Assembly (NCBI RefSeq): GCF_003387375.1
Contig: NZ_QUNG01000001.1
Coordinates: forward strand, 518,510 to 582,509
Length of the DNA: 64,000 bases
Direction: 5' to 3'
DNA from: Marinomonas pollencensis
Lineage (GTDB): Bacteria; Pseudomonadota; Gammaproteobacteria; Pseudomonadales; Marinomonadaceae
The notes under the pieces were generated by a model, which was not told the DNA's origin, did no database searches, and saw only the letters and a list, made by a program, of their open reading frames with translations. A program made the position numbers and the translations under genes. Below are positions 61,942-64,000 of this stretch, in pieces. Every line of letters begins with the position of its first letter. Position 1 is the first letter of the stretch.

Positions 61942-62331
61942 TTAATCAAGGAGCTCGTAGGCACCTTCTGAGTTATGCACTTCTTTTCCGGTAATTGGCG
62001 GATTAAAGACACAGGCTAACTTCAGCTCTTTAGAAGCTCGCAATGTGTGGGCATCGTGCTTATCTAATACATAAACCACACCAGGCTTAATCTGGTGCTT
62101 TTGACCAGTTTCACGGCTTTCCACTTCCCCTTCGCCAGAAATACAGTACACAGACTCAAGGTGATTTTGATAATGCATATCAAAATCTTTGCCTTCGTAT
62201 ATGGTAGTGATATGAAAAGAAAAACCCATATTGTCTTCTTTTAATAGCAAACGAGTACTTTCCCAGTTGCCATCAGGGGATACCACACGACGGTCCGTTT
62301 TTTCGCATTCAGCTAGATCACGTGCAAACAT
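61942..62331 (-). CDS. ectC: L-ectoine synthase
   Basis: EctC cyclises N-gamma-acetyl-diaminobutyrate to ectoine. The 129-residue cupin protein starts [47 protein letters not shown] and contains [10 protein letters not shown] and [13 protein letters not shown], matching the family in length and sequence. AAGGAG lies seven bases before the ATG. Confidence 0.97.
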   Translation of the reverse strand: MFARDLAECEKTDRRVVSPDGNWESTRLLLKEDNMGFSFHITTIYEGKDFDMHYQNHLESVYCISGEGEVESRETGQKHQIKPGVVYVLDKHDAHTLRASKELKLACVFNPPITGKEVHNSEGAYELLD

Positions 62332-62486
62332 TTAGATACTCCTTAAGATAATAGAATCGGTAAAAGTGTCGGTGACTCAATCATCACCGACTAGAAACTT
62401 GAGGTATCGCAGTTATAATGTAAAACACTCAAGTATTTGCTAGGAACACCGCTTTCAAAACATAAAAACGGTGCTGGAGAAAGAAG
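62332..62486 (-). other. Spacer between ectB and ectC with hairpins
   Basis: TCGGTGA (62369-62375) pairs with TCACCGA (62384-62390), and CACCG/CGGTG flank a loop just after ectB near 62448-62473. These could affect message processing between the two genes. No gene is seen. Confidence 0.45.
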
Positions 62487-63818
<1,332 letters not shown>

Positions 63819-63861
63819 TTAATCTAACAATGATCGACAGGGTGCAGGGATCAGGACGCCT

Positions 63862-64000
63862 TTAAAAAGGACCGATACGAACCAAATACTCACTGTCATG
63901 TTTGCCTTTAAAATGTGTTTCTTGATCGAATTTGACAGACTCTTCTAATGGCGCATTGAGTGCCTTTGCCAAACTTCTAAACAACGCCCAAGAACCGGCA
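63862..64000 (-). CDS. ectA: Diaminobutyrate acetyltransferase, C-terminal part (cut by window end)
   Basis: Only the last 45 codons are in the window. They read AGSWALFRSLAKALNAPLEE, SVKFDQETHFKGKHDSEYLV and RIGPF, then TAA at 63862. The segment fits the C-terminus of EctA (Leu-Phe-Arg helix, then a strand-rich tail with HD-E-L-(V/Y)-RI), and the position ahead of ectB confirms it. EctA acetylates diaminobutyrate. The start lies beyond 64000. Confidence 0.88.
   Translation of the reverse strand, partial: AGSWALFRSLAKALNAPLEESVKFDQETHFKGKHDSEYLVRIGPF

Overview
The window looks like a chromosomal segment of a marine gammaproteobacterium of the Oceanospirillales, most like Marinomonas. This is inferred from gene content and order (lepA-lepB-rnc-era-recO, ectABC-ask, a long Pseudomonas-type isocitrate lyase, a ddd cluster for dimethylsulfoniopropionate) and not from any database search. 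I found no rRNA, tRNA, CRISPR array or prophage.

Layout. 1-5120 (minus): translation, RNA-processing and secretion operon lepA-lepB-rnc-era-recO. 5401-9125: ribE, then glycogen genes glgC and glgA, divergent from each other. 9141-17084: an amino-acid-type binding protein, PBP1b (mrcB), a Rieske protein preceded by a small unrecognised gene, glutaredoxin 2, the molybdate transporter modABC, and an HD hydrolase. 17609-26058: a complete DMSP cleavage cluster, dddD divergent from dddT-dddB-dddC-dddR. 26134-31716: OmpW (with FNR-like sites upstream), a DMT exporter, a DUF2057 protein with a duplicated C-terminal motif, and three lipoproteins, one 43 residues long and one built on three GGDHRGGG repeats. 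31888-37449: glyoxylate shunt (glcB, aceA) with a divergent ScfR/RamB-like regulator. 37693-44184: a non-canonical PRPP-synthetase-like protein, a TetR regulator with a candidate operator, an iron alcohol dehydrogenase, a small secreted protein and several single genes. 44253-45733: a REP-associated tyrosine transposase (RAYT) with a tandemly duplicated leader. 45916-57555: urea supercluster urtABCDE-ureDABCEFG-hupE. 57850-60057: a CHASE-like/GGDEF/EAL protein. 60126-64000 (minus): ectoine genes ectA (cut by the window end), ectB, ectC and the ectoine-type aspartokinase.

How the parts fit. DddT should import DMSP. DddD releases dimethyl sulfide and leaves a 3-hydroxypropionate unit. DddB and DddC oxidise this to malonate semialdehyde and then acetyl-CoA. 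The nearby glyoxylate shunt would let the cell grow on that acetyl-CoA. The urt-ure block imports urea through an ABC transporter and hydrolyses it with a nickel urease, with its own accessory proteins and a HupE/UreJ-type nickel permease. Ectoine synthesis and DMSP uptake both suit a salt-stressed marine bacterium living near algae.

The strongest points for a second look are the ddd cluster with a 29-codon leader ORF overlapping dddT, the RAYT with its duplicated promoter-proximal unit next to urtA, the GGDHRGGGPTGPL lipoprotein, the ureE/ureF overlap inside the His-rich tail, and a palindrome covering the start region of the glyoxylate regulator. Nothing here is clearly a wholly new multi-gene system. 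The ddd pathway is known from published work on Marinomonas.
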